Part shown: piece after piece, positions 12,201 to 22,880 of the stretch | How positions within the stretch are numbered: position 1 is the first letter of the stretch | How the letters are laid out: the number at the start of each line of letters is the position of its first letter | Assembly: GCA_031835245.1 (NCBI GenBank) | Contig: JAVKOQ010000019.1 | Coordinates: 141,501 to 205,500, forward strand | Reading direction: 5' to 3' | DNA: 64,000 bases | Origin: Balamuthia mandrillaris | Taxonomy: Eukaryota; Discosea; Longamoebia; Balamuthiidae | Position numbers and translations under genes: made by a program | The notes under the pieces: generated by a model | Seen by the model: only the letters and a program-made list of their open reading frames with translations | Told to the model about the DNA's origin: nothing | The model's database searches: none

Positions 12201-14419
12201 GAGAGAGAGAGAGAAGTACGTACTCCCCAGTCTTCGAGCCTCTTCAAATCTTCCTCTACAGAAGATGAGGCATTGCCTTTCTTTGCTTTTGTTTTCTTTT
12301 TCTTCTTTGCTTGTTGATTGGAAGCGTTGCTCTCACCACTCAGCTTCCGGAAGAAGAACGCATGGAACATGAGGAACCGCAACATGCGCAGCAGCCATTC
12401 CTCGTCTCTATTGTAGAGGATGCTGCTGTTACGCAACAGATTTCCCATTTGATCCAACGCCCACAACCGAATGCCGTCAATTTTCTTTTCTGTGTCTTCT
12501 TGTTGCTTCTCTTCTTCCTCTTCCTCTTCCTCTATTTCCATGGTCTTTGTTCCTCCGGCAGTCAAAAAGATATCTTGCAAATGAGCAGTAAACTGTTGAA
12601 CTCCCTCCGAGTTCAATCCGTTGAGCAGTTGACGAACAGTGTGCGTTTTTGTGATGGTATCAAACTGTTTGTTTCCGTTCGCTCCCTTTTTTTAAAAGCA
12701 GTGTCAGTGAAATTAAGAGCTGAGGAGACGAGAGCAGAGGAAGTACCGTAAGCTGCAACACAATTGCTAATCGTACTTGCATATCTTTTTCCGCTGCGGT
12801 GGTCATAATTGGAAGCTGTGAAAAATAAACATTGTATAAGTTTTTATGAATAAAGGAATTGCAAAGAAGAAATAACATAAGAAGAAGACCAATAAGAAGA
12901 ACGTACGACGTTCTTTGCCGCATCGTGCAAAAAGTTTTCAGCAGATGACAGATTATTGATGAGACAACGTAAGAATCCCTTTGTGAAAAGACTGGGCACA
13001 TGTTCAGCTGGTAAATGGGGAATTATCCTCTTGAACAACTCAAATCCTAAATACTTGGCTGGATACGATCCGGTAAAGAAATGACCTACAAAACGAACAG
13101 AACATTAAACGTAAGTTGGTGGTAGTTCGACCACATAAGAATGGAAACAACAAAAAAATCAAAAGATAAACAAAAAAAAGATGGTTTACGTTCAGCAATC
13201 GCAGCCCACAGCTTCACCAAAAAGTCATAGTTGGGAGAGCGTTTTTGGTGATCGGCTGCTTGGGGCAAAGCAGCAGCAAGGATGGCATCCCACAGGGAAT
13301 GCACTTTGGGGTGAACGTAAAGCGACTCCTTGCAGGCATGAGTCATTGGGGAGAGGTTAGAGGGTTGAAGGATGTCGCCAGTGGCCCATGGAGCACCACA
13401 ACTCTTTCGCATGTCGAACTACATGAATTGTTAAAAAAAATGGGAAACAAAACAACGCAAATGGGAAATACATATGTTCATACGTACAGTGAAACGTTGT
13501 TGGAAAGCGATAGCAAGGGCGAGGCTCTCCGGAGAGAGCTCGCTGGGTTTCTTGCCCTCAGGGAGGACGTGCTGAAGGAACAACGGAAGGACGTGCGTCT
13601 CAAAGCATCGCTGTGTTAACTGCTCGAGAAAGCCGCTGATGGCGCAGTGGCAGACTTCCGCCAGGAAAGACTTTTTGGAGGAGAGCTCAAACAGTCTTCG
13701 CACGACTTCTTCCGCCAACTTTTCTTTCTCGTCAGCTGCTTCTCCTCCGGTTGTTTCCTCTTTCTCCTCTCCTTTCTTTTGCTTTTTTTGCTTTTTTGGT
13801 TTTTCGGAGTGACCATTTTGCTGGTGAGCAGATGGGGTCGTTTGGATGAGGTTTAGGCGTTGTGAACGTATGATGGAGAGGAGGCCAAAGAGGTTGCCAA
13901 AGTGGGCATCTTTCTCTTCCTGTGGAAACGGTTTTAAAGAGAGAAAGATGAGTGTTAAGGATAAAGAGAGAAATAGCAAAAAAAAAAAAGAACGGACCTG
14001 GCCTTTGGCATTGTTGCTGGGGATCAGATTCTCATCGATGAGCTTGAAAACGGAGTCGATGGTAACTATCGGAAAAGTGTGTAGTAACTTTTTTGTTTGG
14101 TTTGATGGTCAGCAAAGGAAAAAAAATCAGTTTCTCAGCTTTTTTTCAAACACAAAGCGAAAAAAAAAAATACCTCAGTGAGTGCTAAAGCATAGCCTTG
14201 ACGAGCTCCTTCGCGAGAAGATGCCAATCCTCTCACCAAACGCTTCACCGAGTACGTCAGCTCCTGGCAGCACTCCGTCCCTGCGGCAGCGGTCTTTTCG
14301 CTCCGCTGCTGCAGCTCGACCAGCGAGCCGATCAACTCCTTCGCTCCGCTGTGTCGCTTGGCGGGGTCCAAATTGGCGAGCTCCCAAAAGCGTTCCAAGA
14401 TCCCTCCCTGTAGAGCCAT
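9257..14419 (-). CDS. MYBBP1A / DNA polymerase V (Pol5)-like nucleolar protein
   Basis: A large multi-exon helical-repeat protein. Family members (animal MYBBP1A, yeast Pol5) act in the nucleolus in rRNA synthesis and ribosome assembly and have no real polymerase activity. The start at 14419 gives MALQGGILERFWELANLD, followed by the family-typical RLVRGLASSREGARQGYALA (about 14210). Later exons carry HFGNLFGLLSIIRS, a long HEAT-like region, a Glu/Asp-rich segment (about 11110-11540) and FRCRVVDLLDIYV (about 10790). The last 170 residues are Lys/Gln-rich, as expected of a nucleolar localisation tail. At least eight introns are visible, one with an (AG)n tract (12187-12213). Stop at 9257-9259. 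Confidence 0.85.
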
Positions 14420-14655
14420 TTGAAACCAAACAAAGAAGAAGAGAAGAACGGCAGCTGGTTGCTCTCCTTCCTTCCCTTTCTTTTTATTTTCCTTTAGTCG
14501 ACAATAAAAGACGAAACGGAATTTTTTTGGAAGGAATGTTTGGAATGTGGTCCCATAATATTTCGTAACATTTATTGTAGACAGATCAATGATCAATCAG
14601 TCGATTTTTTGATTTTTCGTTGGTTGGATAGTCGACAAAAATGTTTGCTGCTGAT
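14420..14655. other. Intergenic region with GTCGAC/TTGTAGACA motifs
   Basis: Upstream of MYBBP1A and downstream of the P450, both on the minus strand. GTCGAC occurs at 14498-14503 and 14631-14636, and TTGTAGACA at 14575-14583. Similar motifs recur near other gene starts in the window. Confidence 0.4.
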
Positions 14656-15611
14656 CTATTTTCTCTCCCTAAAGTTGGCGATGAGCATGCCATCCACAGG
14701 GAGGGTGGGCATCTCGTCGTTGTAGATGGTGAACCTCTGCGTCGGCCAGTCCCACTCAAAGTCACGAATGAGGCGTGCCGCGGTGGCTTTCATCATCAAC
14801 GTGGCGAGATGCTCGCCTGCACATCTGTGAGTCTGTTTTACGTCCCCTCCTCCTTTTTTGTTGTTTTGATTTGTGTTAGAGAAACATGGGCAAGACAAAG
14901 GAAAGGAAAGATAAGAAAAGCATAAAAAGAAAAAGGAGAAAACACGAATGTCACACTACCATGTTGCACGAGGGTGAACAACGGGTCCTCCCTTTCATTC
15001 TCCTTTCTCTCCCAGCGAAGCGGATCAAAGCGATCAGGCTCGTCCCACACACGTGGGTCTCGATGGATAGCGTGAATAGCGAGCACCATCAAATAGTCCT
15101 TGGGGAAATAGTAGCCGTCGTTCTCAAAGGATTTCTTCACACGGGCGGACAAGAGAGGGATGCAAGGATAGAAGCGCTTGACCTCCCTGATAAAGCATTC
15201 GCAGTAATTCATTCCCTCAAGAAAGTCAGAGTCCTTGTAGAATGAATGCCCTGTCTCGTCATTCCGGTTTCTCTGAGAGTAGTCAGAGAGGAGATTGTTC
15301 AGCTCTTGACTAACTGATTCCACCACCTGCGGATACTCGTGCAAAGCATGAAGCATAAACGTTTGAAGATAGCCTAATGTTCAATTTTGTTATCAGTAAC
15401 ACAGAAAGAATTTCTTTTCATAAAAAGAAACAACATGATTGTGAAAACAAATAACATACCCACAAGCATTGTAGGTCTAAGGGCGTTGATGAGTTCTTCC
15501 ACCTGTACTTCTTCTGGGAAGTGTTTGCCTTCGATATCCGTTCCCGTGACTATCGATTTCAAGAAGCAATCCTCTGTCAACACAGACCTATAAATTAGGA
15601 CTGTTTCGCTA

Positions 15612-15647
<36 letters not shown>

Positions 15648-16532
15648 TTGGCGTTACGTACCCACTTCTTGGCCCTCATCCAGTCTTCTCTTAGTCTCCT
15701 TCACCAATCCCATGAGCCATTTGCTGAGCTTCCTCCTGGCCTTGCCCGCTTTGGACTGACGAAAACCGGGAACCTCTACGGGGAAGATAGCGGCGCCAAT
15801 AATCTCCATGATGTGCACCAGCTGCGTGGCTCTCTTTTCCACCTCGGTCAGCGGTGGGTCGTGGATGCCCAGGACGTAAGCCATGGCCAGTTCCGTGTCC
15901 ATCTGGATGAACTGCTCACTGCACTTGATGGTGCCCCCTTGGGAGCTCCTCTCCTTCCATCGCTGCAGGTACTTGTCCAGGATGGAGCCGTAGAGCACGA
16001 GGTACCTGCGCAGGTGAGCAACATCAAACGAGGCGAGGACCTGGGCCTTCCTGCACCGGTGGTCCTCCCCATCCATGGTGACCATGGTGTTTGCCCCAAA
16101 GAAGTACTTGGTCAGCTGCTTGGCATAGCCGCCGGCCCGAGTGACAAGGTTCTCGTCGTAGAAGAGCTTGGCCTCCTTGGCGCCGGCGATGACGATGGCC
16201 CTCTCCCCCATGAGGTGCGCTCTAAAGAGCGGGGTGTAGCGGCCGCTCTCGGGGGCATGGCTTTTGCGAAGGAAAAAATCGTAGCCGTCGCGGATGAGGG
16301 ACAGGTTTTGACCCACCAGGGGCTTACCAAAGGAGCCCGGCGGGAGCTTAGCGTGGTGGAAGCCTTCGCGCTCGGCCTGCCGCTCCTCCTGCGTGGTGTC
16401 CTCGCTGTGGAGGAGGTGGGAGGGATCCAGACCCACCTTAAACAGCGGTTTGTCATGCCGGTGCTTCAGCTCGCTCTCCAAACGTTTCTCCTGCGCCTCT
16501 TCCTCCGGGAGATGATGAGGTTTGTAGTCCAT
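14656..16532 (-). CDS. CYP152-type cytochrome P450 fatty-acid peroxygenase
   Basis: A soluble P450 of the class that uses H2O2 to hydroxylate or decarboxylate fatty acids (bacterial P450-BS-beta, P450-SP-alpha, OleT). There is no N-terminal membrane anchor. Exon 1 carries GYDFFLRKS and KYFFGANTMVTMDG. A middle exon carries EELINALRP, the Arg-Pro pair that binds the substrate carboxylate in this family. Then come EVKRFYPCIPLL (ExxR region) and HAIHRDPRVWDEPDRFDP. The heme loop is rebuilt by splicing: exon FTLVQHG joins GGDVKQTHRCAGEHLA (about 14841-14854), giving the long GGG-x6-HRC loop of CYP152 rather than the usual FxxGxxxC. The residue aligned with Gln/His85 of the bacterial enzymes appears to be Val. 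Four exons are inferred. Peroxygenase rather than reductase-dependent function is inference. Confidence 0.85.
15614..15645. repeat. (TC)n microsatellite in P450 intron
   Basis: A run of about 30 bp of TC. It reads as (GA)n in the sense direction of the minus-strand P450, the opposite of most intronic tracts in the window. Confidence 0.85.
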
Positions 16533-17329
16533 TCTTTATTTTTCTACTTCTTTTTTTTCAAAGCTGGTCGCTGCAAGCAGAAAACAACAAAACGGTCTCA
16601 GCTGTAACAACCATCACACCATCACTGTAAAGCAGACGGTCCGTCTTGGCGCTACATTATTTCTACCATTTTGCGTCTTGCTACTGGCTTTCTTTCCTCC
16701 TCTTCGCCTTCTACTTTCTTGTGGTTTGAAACTCTGATCTGATCTTACATAGCGAAATTTTTTGAATTTTGATTGGACTCTATCTGTCCCTTATCTGCCG
16801 AAAATTTGATAACCGCATCGTCTGTCCCACAGACAGGAACCGTCCAGGGGCCTTCACACAAACCCACCAAATAAAAAGCCGGACGTGTTTTTCCCACCAT
16901 CCTAGTCCTGCGTTTCTCTATTCCCCCGCGTGAAAACCCAAATAAAGGCCTGTTGTGCATCCCTACATTTGGACAAAGTTACAAATTTCCACACCACCAA
17001 ACAACAACAGGCAACAAATGAGGGGGAAACCTCAAGACATGTCTGACAGTCCGGGGTTCGTTTCGTTCGTTTTTTGTTATTGTGTTCTGCTTCCCTCCGT
17101 TTTTTTTGTTTGGTTACGCACACACACACACTCCGACAAAGATAATAGTACTCACGCCCACCAGCACAAACTCAGGGAGGATAGGGGAGGGGAGAGAGCT
17201 CGCTTGTGTTCTTTTCTTTTTTTTTTGTTCAACTGCGGAAACACATCTTCTCCGGATCAGAACTTTTTTTTTCGCCTGCCGTAGAACCTTGTTGTGCCTG
17301 CGCGACGAAACGACGAACGGCGAAGAAAA
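16533..17329. other. Divergent intergenic region between P450 and F-box/MORN genes
   Basis: About 800 bp that must carry both promoters. It contains a short CA run near 17118-17130 and mixed T-rich stretches. I see no convincing gene, TATA box or repeat in it. Confidence 0.5.
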
Positions 17330-19207
17330 ATGTCTTCCACCTCTACCCCACCTTTGCTCTTGCACACCGACTCTGCCGAAAGAAGGCAAGAAGACCAACT
17401 ACCGTTGGTAAACCGAAAGAGGAAAGAAGCCTCTTCGACCGAGTTCAGCGGCGCAGAAGAGCTCGAAGAAGAGGAAGAGGATCTGCTATCCGACTGCGAC
17501 TCCATGGCCCTGTCCTTGCTCTCTTCGTCTGCCGATGGCTCACCACAACTCACCCCTTCGGCAGCCATCCCAATGAGGGTGTGCATGGACATGGATCTCG
17601 GAGAGGAAAGCTCCTTTGAGGAGGAGAAAGGGTTGTTGTTGTCCACCAACAAGACGTTTCCCCTTCTGCGGTTGGGACGACATGGGATTCGCTGCGGCTC
17701 CGCTCTCCTCAAAGGGCTCGCTACAGCAATAGAGCCAGAAGAGCGGCATGAGGCAGAATGCAACGAGTCGGATGACTATGAGGACGAAGAGGACTCGGCA
17801 CCTGTCTCCATCAACGAGGTGTTTCCTGACGAGATCTTATTTATGGTGCTCTATTGGCTGAATGGAAAGGACGTGGGCCTCTCTGCTGCTCCTGTTTGCA
17901 AGCGCTGGTACTATCTCACCACAGAAGACTACTTTTGGAAGGCGCTCGTATATCGGGGTATTTATGCCTCTCCGTTCTTTCTCTTCTTTTTTGTTGGTTT
18001 TTTTTTTCTGTCGTTCGTTTGTGATTTTTTGCTCATCGAAGTTGAATATAAACGCACATAGACCACGGAGCTGAAGTGCAAAAGCCTCCTGAAAAGTCGT
18101 GGTTATGGTTCTATAGAAGCAAAACTGTAAGAGTGCTTCTTGCTCTTTCCTGCTAAACAAACGTTGAAAACAAACTCTCCCTTCTCTTCTTTTCGTTTCT
18201 CTTTTTGAAAAAAGGTGCTATATAAAGAACCAGAAGTAACCAACGCAACGGGAGTGGGCACCAACGGCACAAACTATGAGGGAGAATGGAAGGATGGCAA
18301 GTTCCACGGCTTTGGCACGCAAACGTGGAAGGAAGCAGTCTACGTAGGGGAATTCGTTAACGGAAAGAGAGAAGGACAAGGCAAGCAGACATGGGACAAA
18401 GGCGACGTCTACGAGGGTCAATGGAAAGATGGTACATTTCTTTCGAAATATGCTGAGAGAAAGAGAAAGAGAAAGAGAAAGAGAAAGAGAAAGAGAAAGA
18501 GAAAGAGAAAGAGAAAGAGAAAGAGAAAGAGAAAGAGAAAGAGAAAGAGAAAGAGAAAGAGAAAGAGAAAGAGAAAGTGACAGAGAGAGCGACAGAGAGA
18601 CAAAGAGACAGAGAGACAGAGAGAGGGAGCGAGTAAGTAGGAAGACATAGCAAGAGAGAACAGAGTGTAAATAAGAGTTTAGTTCAATGGACTCATCAAT
18701 GTTCTTATATCTATAGGAAATCCACATGGGTTTGGGTACAAGACTTGGCCATGCGGAGACACATACGTGGGGGACTGGGAGGAGGGCCACCGCATGGGCT
18801 TTGGGGAGTACACCTGGCCCTCGGGCCACCGCTACAAGGGGGAGTGGCGGAACAAGCTCCAAAGCGGGCGTGGTGTCTACACCTGGTCCGATGGGCGGTG
18901 CTACGACGGCGAGTGGACCGAGGGGGAGAAGCACGGCATGGGCAAGTACTCCTGGCCCAACGGCTGCTGCTATGAGGGTCCCTGGAACGAGGGCAAGCGG
19001 CATGGCCCCCAAGGCAAGATGACTTGGCCGGACGGCACCTACTTTGTGGGCCGGTGGGAGTTTGATGTGAGGCGGGAGGGCACCTCCTACGAGAAGGATG
19101 GCACCCCAGCTTTTTTCAACTTCCCGTTGGGCAGCAAGCCTTTGGACGATTACTTTTCGATTCCAGATGACCTTTGGGATCGTAAGTATGGACCCAGCTC
19201 GCATTGA
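17330..19207 (+). CDS. F-box and MORN-repeat protein
   Basis: The N-terminal 170 residues are acidic and Ser-rich. INEVFPDEILFMVLYWLNGK (about 17811-17870), followed by VCKRWYYLTTEDYFWK, is an F-box, so the protein may be an SCF substrate receptor. About eight MORN repeats follow over two or three exons, with the pattern YxGEWKDGKxHGFGxxxW (18270-18440 and 18719-19060). MORN repeats are linked to membrane or phosphoinositide association and to scaffolding. A GAAAGA hexamer tract occupies the intron between the third and fourth repeats. The frame can stop at 19207, but a strong donor (GTAAGT, 19182) lies 26 bp earlier. It can join in frame to an acceptor at 19498, adding PEWRKKIEGRPDENPRHNQN and then running open into the HSP20 frame. 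Confidence 0.85.
18461..18580. repeat. (GAAAGA)n hexamer repeat in MORN intron
   Basis: About 19 nearly perfect AGAGAA/GAAAGA units, followed by a GACAGAGA variant tract to about 18630. The tract is purine-rich on the coding strand. Confidence 0.9.
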
Positions 19208-19458
19208 TGGTGTGGTGGTTCGAATTTTTCTTTTTGGGTTGGATGAAGAGGGGAGGAAACCGTTTTCTTTTTTTTTTTTCTTGTTCTCCTTCTTCTCTCC
19301 TCTTTACTTTGGACCCGAGTGGATGGGTGGGATGGTGGGCAGCCGAACCATCCTCACCAGCAGGATAGTTTTGTTGCTTTTCTCTTCAGAAAAAAAGTGT
19401 AACAGTAAAACAAAATTGCGGATTGTCCACCCTCGGGACGACACAAGAAATTGCATTG

Positions 19459-19612
19459 GAAACTTCGTAAAATGAATTTCGTCTAAATTTCCGTACAGCA
19501 GAATGGAGAAAGAAGATTGAAGGAAGACCGGACGAAAATCCACGCCACAATCAGAACGTGAGGAAGGAGCGAAGCGGGGCCTTCACCTACAACCAATATG
19601 AAACTATAAAAG
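19459..19612 (+). promoter_or_regulatory. Candidate HSP20 promoter: heat-shock-like element and TATA box
   Basis: TATAAAAG at 19605-19612 lies about 80 bp before the HSP20 ATG. GAAACTTC at 19459-19466, followed by GAATTTC at 19474-19480, resembles a gapped heat-shock element (inverted GAA/TTC units). The element lies inside the possible last intron of the MORN gene. Confidence 0.45.
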
Positions 19613-19692
19613 CGGGCATCTCGGTTCGTTCGGTCTTAAAATCGCTAATCACGCACAAAACGAACACACAACACATAAAACACAGCACATCA

Positions 19693-20550
19693 ATGAACCC
19701 AATGAAGCGTAACTTCACGACGCTGAGCAGACCATCAGCCTCACTGCTTCGACTACGTCCAGACACTCTGGCCCTTCGTCACCAACAGGGCATCCTCGCT
19801 CCAGTGACCTCCTGCTCCGCGCTTCGCTCCGCCACTTCTCCCCTCTTCAACGAGGAGCGTGTGCAAAAGAGGTTCTACGCTGCAGAGACTCCACAAGAAA
19901 ACGAAAAAAAGCAACCAGAGAACGAGAAAAAGGACACCTCCGTGGAAGTATCTGGCGGTGAGAGCGAAGGCGGGGAAGGTAGAAGAAGAAGAAGCCGAAG
20001 AAGAGACCTAGCTCGAATGAGAGACCAGGACGAGGACGAGGATGAGTTCTTTGCCGACCCCTTCAGCTCTGCGTTGAGCCCATGGAGCCGACTCTCCGCC
20101 TCTCCGTTCACCATGATGGACCGCATGCTCAGGGACCCGTTCGCAGGCTTCTTCGACCGGGACGTCTTCGACCCGATGGCGGAGCTGGGCAGGACCACGC
20201 ATTGGACCCCTCGCGTGGATGTCAGCGAGAGCGACAACGAGCTGACCGTGCACGCCGAGTTACCCGGAGTGAAAAAGGACGACATCAAGGTGGAGCTAAA
20301 GAACGACTTCCTCACGATCACAGGGGAGAAGAGGTTCAGCCAGAAGAAGGAGGAAGGGGACGAGAAGAAAGGGCAGCAGTACCGCAGGATCGAGCAGAGC
20401 TACGGGTACTTCTCGAGGAGGTTCGCCCTGCCAGAGGGGTGCGACCCCTCCCAGGTGAAGGCCAAGTTCGAGAACGGGGTGTTGGAGGTGAGCATCCCCA
20501 AGCCCAAGGAGGAGGAGGTGGCCAAGAGGCATACCATCGAGATTCAATAA
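19693..20550 (+). CDS. Small heat-shock protein (HSP20/alpha-crystallin), probably mitochondrial
   Basis: A 285-residue, single-exon ATP-independent chaperone that binds unfolding proteins. The first 60 residues after the chosen ATG (MNPMKRNFTTLSRPSASLLR...) are basic and Ser-rich, then RFYAAE, like a mitochondrial targeting peptide. An acidic/Arg-rich linker follows. The alpha-crystallin domain spans about residues 172-285: WTPRVDVSESDNELTVHAEL, then LPGVKKDDIKVEL, and ENGVLEVSIPKP with the conserved GVL. The C-terminus HTIEIQ contains an IxI-type oligomer contact motif. The frame is open 45 codons further upstream, but the TATA box at 19605 supports the internal start. AATAAA at 20693 is the likely polyadenylation signal. 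Confidence 0.92.
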   Translation: MNPMKRNFTTLSRPSASLLRLRPDTLALRHQQGILAPVTSCSALRSATSPLFNEERVQKRFYAAETPQENEKKQPENEKKDTSVEVSGGESEGGEGRRRRSRRRDLARMRDQDEDEDEFFADPFSSALSPWSRLSASPFTMMDRMLRDPFAGFFDRDVFDPMAELGRTTHWTPRVDVSESDNELTVHAELPGVKKDDIKVELKNDFLTITGEKRFSQKKEEGDEKKGQQYRRIEQSYGYFSRRFALPEGCDPSQVKAKFENGVLEVSIPKPKEEEVAKRHTIEIQ

Positions 20551-21025
20551 GCCGCAGGAAGAAGGGAAGGCGGGTGTGAACGGGCAGGCTGCACGGGAAC
20601 AAGCCGAATCACCGGGACGAAGCAAGACCCTCGATGGGCGCTCCCAACGAACCATAAAAAAACAAAAGAACAACATCATGTGAATAGTTGTGAATAAAAG
20701 AAAGAAAAATAACAGCTAAGCAACATAATTCATTTATTTATTCAAATGGTCCCAAATTTGGGTAACTTTTCGCTTTTTGGTATCGTGGCAATATTTGGAA
20801 TTTTCATTATAGTGCTGCGGATTGCGTTCGTGGAATACCAAACAAATAAAGTGAACGCAAACGATACTCCCGCAAACTAGTTTTGTTCTCTGCAGGCAGC
20901 ACCCTCCCCTGCTGGCCAACTTCGGCTTTTCTTGCCGGCTGCCGTACTGCCCAAACAAAACAACAACAAAAAAAAAGCAGCATTACACACCAACAGTTTT
21001 TTTTTGTTAAAAAAAACCAATTAGA
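20551..21025. other. Intergenic region; HSP20 3' flank and membrane-protein promoter
   Basis: Carries AATAAA (20693-20698) for HSP20. The rest is A/T-rich with no recognisable gene. Confidence 0.6.
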
Positions 21026-22474
21026 ATGCGGTCAGCGCAAGAACTCGCTTTCAAGCCTTTCGCCTCTCTGCCTCTCCTCCTCTTCCTTCTACTTGGCTTG
21101 GACTTTTATAATGGCGCCTTTACAGCAGCCGCCGTAACGCAGATAGACGGCGAGGCGTATCTCGCCGAATGGCTCGAGCACGGCCCTTCGCTTCGGCTCT
21201 GCCCCAAGACTAAAAACGGGACGGTCCTTCGCGAAGATTATTTCGTGTGGGACATTCTTCACTTTCAAGAGAAGGTGAACTGTTACTGCTGCAAGACCTC
21301 CACGTTGGGCTATAAGATGGTGAACTGCAACGATGAGGAAGGACTGGGCCCGCTTGTGGACCTGAAGAGGAACGTAACTTGGCAGTTGGAGGAGGTGGAG
21401 CCGGGGAGGAGGATCACTTGGACCACGAATGACTTTGCGGGAGAGGCCGTGATTCGGTTTACGTTTGAGGACTTGTTTGAAGATCGTACAGTTTCTATGA
21501 CGTATGCCTTCCCTTTTACTCCCTGCTTCCCACGTCTCACCCTCCTCACTCGTTCTATCTTCGCACGTCCTCTCTTGTGCTCTCGCTCCTTTCTTCCTTT
21601 CCCTTTGTTCTTCATTTTTCCTCATATCCCTTCGTTTGGTGTTGTCACACCGTACGGTCCACACCAACAGTAACGGCATTGAGACGCGAGTGATCCAGTT
21701 CAGCAAAGGAGGCTTGAAGTTCTCCGTCAATATCACCAATTACTCTCCTTTCATGTTTAACATAACGGAGGAGCCCGATCGATACTTTGGTATGACCACG
21801 ATGAACCGTTTTTACTTGAGCCGTCCTGCACACAACACGACAGAACTGGGCATTTTCAACCTTGGCCCTGCTTCAAAATTTAGCCAGTATCAAATCCCTC
21901 TGGTCATACGGACCAAGGAAGAACCTTTCATGAGCGTCACGTTCATTCAGGTTTGTGCCTTCTTCTCCTTCTCCTTCTCCTTCTCCTTTTCCTGCTCACG
22001 TGTATCCTACTCCATTCTTGTCGCCTGTAGACCATGTTTTCGGTGCAAGATCCTCCAAGCAGCTCCAGAGAGCTTTTACCTGAATCCGAATGGGGCTTCG
22101 AGGTGCCGGATGCCGTTCAAAGGGATTTATATGTCGTTGATGGAGAGATCATGGGTCAGGACATAGAGTTTATCTTTGGAGGAGCTCGGTCAGTCTACTA
22201 CGATCCTGACCTGAGCATTCTTTTCGGGGAGGAGGCAGGTGTGGATGATGGAGAAGATGGAGCGGAGGATGGGGTGGTGGACGAAACATCTTCGCAAGGG
22301 CACAAGGAAGGAGATGGAGCGGACGACGTGGCATTACCGGTGGCCCTAAGTCTTTCGGTGGGCGGGTTGTTGGTGGTGGTGGTTGTAGTGATTGGCTTCT
22401 TTGCGGTCAAGCACTACAGGGCGAAGAAAGCGAACAAGGAAGACTTGGATCATGAAGAAACTGTAAACTTTTGA
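21026..22474 (+). CDS. Type I membrane protein with TVNF C-terminus
   Basis: I do not recognise a known family. The N-terminus (about 35 residues, LPLLLFLLLGLDFYNGAFTA) is a signal peptide. The luminal/extracellular part has several N-glycosylation sequons (NGT, NVT, NIT, NTT) and a Cys cluster CYCC. Three exons are inferred: the first joins at MT/NGIETR (intron about 21501-21671), the second at FIQ/TMFSVQ (intron about 21952-22031). A YDPDLSILFGEE motif and an acidic linker precede one transmembrane segment (LSLSVGGLLVVVVVVIGFFA, about 22351-22410). A short basic cytosolic tail ends ETVNF. The gene at 54469-56422 has the same plan and the same last residues, so the two are paralogues. The tail resembles a class II PDZ ligand; no other function can be inferred. 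Confidence 0.75.
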
Positions 22475-22739
22475 AGCAACACAACGCACAGACCTCATTA
22501 ATTTATCAGATCAAATTTGACGTCATTATGATTCGTGTCGTCGTGAAAAATTTTGTCTCTCCTGTTAAGGCGGCGCCAAGATCAAGCCGATCAATGGGAC
22601 AACGAAGATAAAGCAAAATTAGTGAAAGGAAAACAAAAAACAGAGAAACAAAAAATAACCCACCTCCGGCGTGCCTAATCACGGCTTGTCTTACGACTCG
22701 CTATAAGCAACGGTGCCGGCACCAAAGCAACCTTACCGC
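22475..22739. other. Intergenic, nothing recognised
   Basis: The 3' flank of the type I membrane-protein gene. No repeat or open frame of note. Confidence 0.5.
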
Positions 22740-22880
22740 CTACCGCCCCCTCACAGAGGAGGAGGAGGAGGTGGTAAGTGCTTGTAAAGTGAAAAAGCGG
22801 ATCAAGATGTTTCGGGCGGCGTTGGCATCTCGATCGGCCTGGTAGCCACACTCGGGTTGGGGGCACCGAAAGGTCTTGTT
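22740..22880 (-). pseudogene. Decayed TnpB/Fanzor (OrfB zinc-ribbon) C-terminal fragment
   Basis: The minus strand reads NKTFRCPQPECGYQADRDAN followed by AARNIL, then a short Ser-rich tail and a stop. This is the second half of the OrfB zinc ribbon and the last RuvC Asp motif (DRDxNAARNIL) of IS605-type TnpB and eukaryotic Fanzor nucleases. The first CxxC of the ribbon and the rest of the nuclease are absent in frame. The upstream DNA (to about 23000) is a G/T-rich region with shifted frames. I read it as the relic of an inserted transposon-encoded RNA-guided nuclease, not as an active gene. The source (giant virus, bacterium or an older host copy) cannot be told from this length. Confidence 0.7.

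Noticed and set aside
18218-19204. 328-codon minus-strand ORF opposite the MORN gene
   Set aside because: Shadow of the MORN repeats and the hexamer tract; LSLSLS and Val/Pro/Leu runs with no domain.
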